A DNA stretch of 64,000 nucleotides from Ditylenchus dipsaci (lineage: Eukaryota; Nematoda; Chromadorea; Rhabditida; Anguinidae), in assembly GCA_004194705.1 (NCBI GenBank), contig SADC01000215.1, positions 62,001 through 126,000 on the forward strand, written 5' to 3'. This document shows, in pieces, positions 61,301-64,000 of the stretch. Every line of letters begins with the position of its first letter. Position 1 is the stretch's first letter. The notes below the pieces were generated by a model. The model saw only the letters and a program-made list of their open reading frames with translations, was not told the origin of the DNA and searched no databases. Position numbers and translations under genes: made by a program.

Positions 61301-64000
61301 GTTGACCCATCCTCCGCTCCTGCTATAGCCCCAACCAGAGTTGCACCTCCTCCTCCGCCTGGCCAACCACCAGCTGCCTACTATCAACCACCAGCCTCAG
61401 ACCCTTATGCTTGGGGAGACACCAGCACCACTTCAACAACAGCAGATCTGTCTAACCCCTATTACTCCAATACCCAATACTCCAACATTTACTCCGGGTA
61501 TGACCAGGACGCCCCTTCCACTCAAGACCACTCTCAGCCTTATGACCAGGACCAACTAAACCAGGTGGTTCCTACAGTTGATGACTACAGTTATGCCTCC
61601 AATCCTTACAGTCAACCAGATGCATACAACCAGTATGGAGGTGAGGCTGCCTACGACCCCTATGCTCAATATGGTGCTCAACCAGCTGGTTATGAAGCGA
61701 CTGACACTTATCCCAGCCAGCCAGAAGCCAACCAGTATAATGATGTGGATTATACAGCTCCTTATGAAGGCTACTCAGATGCTTATGTGGGATATGAGCA
61801 AAACACCCAAGTTGATATCACTGGCTACGAACAAGCCATCCCTGGCTATGAACAAGCTCCCCAAGTGGACATCACGGGCACTGATGCCTACGGTACTTCA
61901 TTTGAGTATAACCAAGAATATAGAGCAGGAACTGAGCCATCTGTGGCTGCTGTTGCCACCACATTTCTAAGTCAGCCTATACTACCTCCACAAAGGTCAA
62001 GAACACCAGACCCATTCTCGTGGGAGGTCCAGGAGACGGCTTACGAACAACATGGAAGTGCAGTGGCACCACCACCTAGGCCTGCTCCACCCATAACTCC
62101 GAGCAGATCACCGGAACCTGGTTTTGGAGGTTCAGATAATCTAACTGCTGGAGCACTGAGTCCTAGTGGAGAGGAGCAGATGAGTAGTGTAATAGGATCA
62201 AGCAAATGTAAATTTTCGAATATATTGGAAAAAATGTTGTGAATATAAACATGCTCGTAAACCACTAAGTAATTATTTTTAAGTTTTGAGTAAAAAATTT
62301 TTACAAGAGCAGGGGTAGAAATGAAAATCATCGAAAAAAGTGTCTGGGTAGGAAAGTATTGCAGTTCTACAAGTATTGTACTGTCGGAAAAGTTCGGAAA
62401 AGACCCAAACGCACGAACATCTTTCTGATAGGTTCCAAAAAATTGATTTCCAAATTTTTCTGTATACCGTAAATTTCTTATTAGACGGCCCCTCTCTAAT
62501 AAACGGCCTCCTCAAAAACCTATATCTCAGCCTAAAAAAACAATTTTTTAAATCGGTTTTCAACATTTTCTTAGTTACCATGAGTTTACCTGATTCCAGT
62601 TTTCAGATTTTCGTTGAGCACCCAAAAATTTTAAAATCGACCCAAAAATTTTCCGAATTTTTTCGGGGTTGAAAATAGACGGCCCGGGCCATCTAATAGG
62701 AAATTTACGGTATGTATGCAGGGATGAGCTTTTGTAACTATTTGCGGGAAATAGTTACAAATTTTTGCATTTGAAAAATAGTTACAGCCTGTAACTATTC
62801 TTGTAACTATTTCTCGCCACGAAAGTAATAATTTAAAAAAAAAAGTTATTCAGAATTGACATGTAATCGTAAAATTTTAGATAAAAATGACCAGTCTGAC
62901 ACTGAGTCTGACATTCAGTCTGAGTGTCCGATTTAGTGTCAGACTCAGTGTCAGACTGGTCATTTTATCTAAAATTTTACGATTACATGTCAATTCTGAA
63001 TGGCTCATATTGAATCCCTGAATCTCAGCTACAAAATGATACTAACAGAATTTTTTTTTCGCAATCAAGAAAAAAATTACAGCGAAAAGGAAGCCGGGTC
63101 GCGCACTCAGTCCCAGACCCATTGTGAAAGCGGCTTAACTATTTTTGTCTTCGCTATGGTTTCGAATCGCGAAAAATCGACTGAGGGGATCAGAATTCCA
63201 ATCAGATGGGCTTAATCGCTCAGAAACTTAGTTTAGGGTGGTTTAAAGTGGACTAACGTGCAATTCTGAGCGATTAAGCCCATCTGATTGGAATTCTGAT
63301 CCGCTCAGTCGATTTTTCGCAACAAGTTTACCCCCCCCTTTAGTAAACCCCCAAAAACAATTATTTTTGGCTTTTGGCCGTTCTGGATCGGGTCCTAAGC
63401 CATCTGGTTTTTGCCTAGCCTGAAATTTTTACAAAATTGACCAAATTTAATTTAAAAAATTTAACTGCTGATTTCGTGCCGAGAAACCACAGCGAAGACA
63501 AAAATAGTTACACGCTGTAACTATTTTTTTAAAATTATTACTTTCGTGGCGAGAAATAGTTACAAGAATAGTTACAAAGGTCAAAATAGTTACAGGCTGT
63601 AACTATTTTTCAAATGCAAAAATTTGTAACTATTTCCCGCAAATAGTTACAAAAGCTCATCCCTGTATGTATGTTCTTATAAAGGAATATGTCGTATTTA
63701 CTCTAATCATCCTCCCCAAATTGTAGATTTAGAAAAAATGAATTTATTTTTTTTAAATATTTAAAATTTAAAATTATTTAAAACAAATATCGTTTCAGGA
63801 CAAAAAAATTTCAAACATATTTTTTAACTTATGAAAAAACAACAGGGGGACCAAGCTGTTTTTTGGCACCGGACTCTCTACTAGAACCATTTATTTTGGG
63901 ATAAAATTACTTTCAAAGTCGAAAAAGTTCTTTTGGATTTATTAATCTGTAAGGGATGCCTTCTAAACTTGTGCAGCAACTACATTTAGCTCCTCCACCA
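49363..64000 (+). CDS. endocytic-motif protein gene (NPF/DPF), open at window end
   Basis: Exons: 49363-49435 (MNNPTHSGRNAFRRVSGRDL), 53256 to about 53440, about 53540-53767, 55154-55432, 58617-58889, 60212-60339, 61292-62207 and 63990 onward. All junctions agree in phase except around 53440-53540, where a frame change is needed. The protein is long, acidic and disordered, with NPF at ASNPFAVPQQE and directly after it NPFVDPSSAPA, and DPF at RTPDPFSWEV. From 61400 there is a Tyr/Gln/Gly-rich stretch (SQPDAYNQYGG, DITGYEQAIPGYEQ), then proline-rich APPPRPAPPI. NPF binds EH domains and DPF the AP-2 ear, so this is probably a clathrin adaptor; stonin/UNC-41 fits (NPF-rich N-terminus) but its stonin and mu-homology domains would lie past the window. 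Introns are filled with MITEs. 53768-54011, 54384-55153 and 55433-56210 show no other feature. Confidence 0.7.
49826..50662. mobile_element. foldback with R hairpin in its loop
   Basis: Arms of about 240 bp (CACGGGGACTGATCAGATGG; AAAGCCGGCTGTTTTTTTAG; AATTGGCGCCTTTTGAATTT and complements) enclose family R copy 2 (about 50135-50345, arms CCCCCTGCGCCCCC / GGGGGCGCAGGGGG). It sits in the first intron of the NPF gene. Confidence 0.75.
50663..52479. repeat. family R copy 3 and unassigned intron sequence
   Basis: R copy 3 spans about 51015-51245 (ATGCATCCAGAGTCAC, GATGTGCGCATCTC, hairpin CCCCTGCGCCCCGAAGGGG). A long G-run is near 51328. 51945-52340 is open in two frames with hydrophobic content but lacks support. 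The rest is AT-rich. Confidence 0.5.
52480..53105. mobile_element. family V copy 2 and an adjoining hairpin
   Basis: 52480-52860: arms CTCGTTCCCACCTAGGTCC / GCTTAGGCGGGAACGG and ATTTTGCCAGTCGTTTTTG / AAAAATGACCGACGCGATC. 52866-53105: a palindrome with TACCATATTTTGCCTTGG / CCAAGGCAAAATATGG ends and GCATTGTACCCTTATTATT arms. Both lie in the first intron of the NPF gene. Confidence 0.65.
54012..54383. mobile_element. foldback element (word GTTGTCGTCGTC)
   Basis: The ends GGCTCATTTATAAACGTTGT / ACGTTTGTAAATAAGCC lead into GTTGTCGTTGTCGTC arrays (54027-54054, mirrored at 54118-54152, and again at 54298-54327). No clean target duplication. Confidence 0.6.
56211..56432. mobile_element. hAT-like MITE
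   Basis: The ends CAGGGATGAGCATTTTGCC / GCAAAATGTTCATCCCT enclose repeated TTTTTGCCCT / AGGGCAAA words. The CAGGGATGAGC end is almost the same as that of the element at 62719, and CAGGGATG is a usual hAT terminus. No clear 8-bp duplication. Confidence 0.6.
56561..57945. mobile_element. foldback element (word GGGGCCAAACGCC) with a nested one
   Basis: Arms of about 140 bp contain AAAAGGGGCCAAACGCC, CGCCTTAATAAGGCG and CAAACTCGTCATAATTTTG with complements at 57790-57940. Another foldback, 56777-57315, sits in the loop, plus a piece at 56982-57110 (CCTGCCTTCGGCAGGCA) that also occurs at 31764-31880. Confidence 0.75.
56777..57315. mobile_element. nested foldback (word CGATTCGTTACAC) with target duplication
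   Basis: CCCAAAAC flanks it (56769-56776 and 57316-57323; nine bases if the next G is counted). The ends GGACTGCCAACCGATTCG / CGAATCGGTTGTATACC lead into arrays of the 11-13-bp word CGATTCGTTACA, mirrored at 57175-57305. Inner arms carry GGGGACCAAGGTAAACCACC / GGTGGTTTACCTTGGTCC. Confidence 0.85.
58034..58354. mobile_element. MITE family U, copy 2 (NPF-gene intron)
   Basis: The ends AAGGGAGGGACCCTGACTGT / ACAGTCCGGGTCCTTTCCTT with the inner hairpin GGGTCATTCC-type arms as in copy 1 (30729-31053). It lies between exons 55154-55432 and 58617-58889. Confidence 0.6.
59145..59520. repeat. long palindrome in an intron
   Basis: Arms ACCCCTCACTCGGAAATAAC and GTAGTTATAGTCATCTTGTA pair with the right half; the centre is GC-rich (GCACACACGCGGCGCGGATC) between ACTCTGGAGA / AACTCCAGAGT. 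59521-60211 has no gene signal except the acceptor of the next NPF-gene exon. Confidence 0.65.
60406..60797. mobile_element. hAT-type foldback (word GACCGTCC) with 8-bp target duplication
   Basis: The ends CATAATGGGGCGTCCGTCC / GGACGGGCGCCCCACTATG are inverted, and AAAATGAC flanks at 60398-60405 and 60798-60805. CCGTCC words recur through both arms. It is inserted in the intron after the 60212-60339 exon. CATARTGGGGC with 8-bp duplication suits hAT, by inference. Confidence 0.85.
62465..62712. mobile_element. MITE family E, complete copy (word AGACGGCC)
   Basis: The ends TACCGTAAATTTCTTATTAG / CTAATAGGAAATTTACGGTA, left words TTAGACGGCCCC and TAAACGGCCTCC, right near-palindrome AGACGGCCCGGGCCATCT. 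Its last bases abut the hAT element's target site. Confidence 0.8.
62719..63665. mobile_element. hAT-type foldback (word AATAGTTACAAG) enclosing an S palindrome
   Basis: CAGGGATGAGCTTTTGTAAC and its complement form the ends, with the 8-bp duplication TATGTATG at 62711-62718 and 63666-63673. AATAGTTACA words follow in both arms. The loop holds GACACTGAGTCTGACATTC palindromes (about 62893-62965) and family S copy 3 (about 63150-63400). CAGGG ends with 8-bp duplications are the hAT hallmark. Confidence 0.9.

Overview
This is eukaryotic DNA: AT-rich, with genes split by short introns (often 45-60 bp) ending in TTTTAG, TTTCAG or TTTGCAG. A nematode or another small ecdysozoan fits best. The support is the intron style, an F-box protein, a secreted Cys-rich protein, and a ubiquitin copy with Ala19, which I recall as the worm variant. 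No species can be named. Genes are sparse and most of the window is nested DNA transposons, above all foldback (palindromic) elements.

Gene content. (1) A MULE transposase, broken by an inserted foldback element (1.96-3.01 kb, minus). (2) A two-exon F-box gene on minus (exon 1 at 9.76-10.07 kb, exon 2 at 4.93-5.26 kb) whose 4.5-kb intron is a stack of transposons. (3) Inside that stack, a two-exon fragment of the RNA-pathway gene RTRAF next to a Harbinger transposase fragment. (4) A zinc-finger plus OTU-protease gene carried by a 2.15-kb transposon (10.4-12.5 kb, plus). (5) A decaying ubiquitin-L40 fusion gene (14.4-15.0 kb, minus). (6) A secreted protein with 15-16 cysteines (21.5-23.1 kb, plus). 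(7) Coiled-coil exons (26.8-27.2 kb) and an FG nucleoporin with a GLE1-like C-terminus (28.6-32.7 kb, plus). (8) A long gene with NPF and DPF endocytic motifs (49.4 kb to beyond the end, plus), possibly stonin/UNC-41-like.

Large structure. 15.3-19.5 kb and 35.7-40.6 kb are a diverged inverted duplication enclosing 16 kb with genes 6 and 7. One arm carries a 979-bp transposon at a TA site that is still empty in the other arm.

Main discovery. At least a dozen foldback elements share one design: each arm is an array of a short element-specific word, repeated in direct orientation and mirrored in the other arm. Seven (365, 994, 10356, 31474, 42413, 48094, 56777) have 8-9-bp target-site duplications, and most have termini starting with GG. 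One encodes a MULE transposase and another a FLYWCH-like/OTU protein, so they look like one MULE-related clan with many private subterminal words. Two more elements with 8-bp duplications (60406, 62719) look hAT-type. In several TA-inserting or palindromic families the word differs between copies but stays self-complementary within a copy.

Caveat. At least six coding sites are repaired by restoring one base, several of them in a short homopolymer. Consensus errors are therefore as likely as true pseudogenes in several places.
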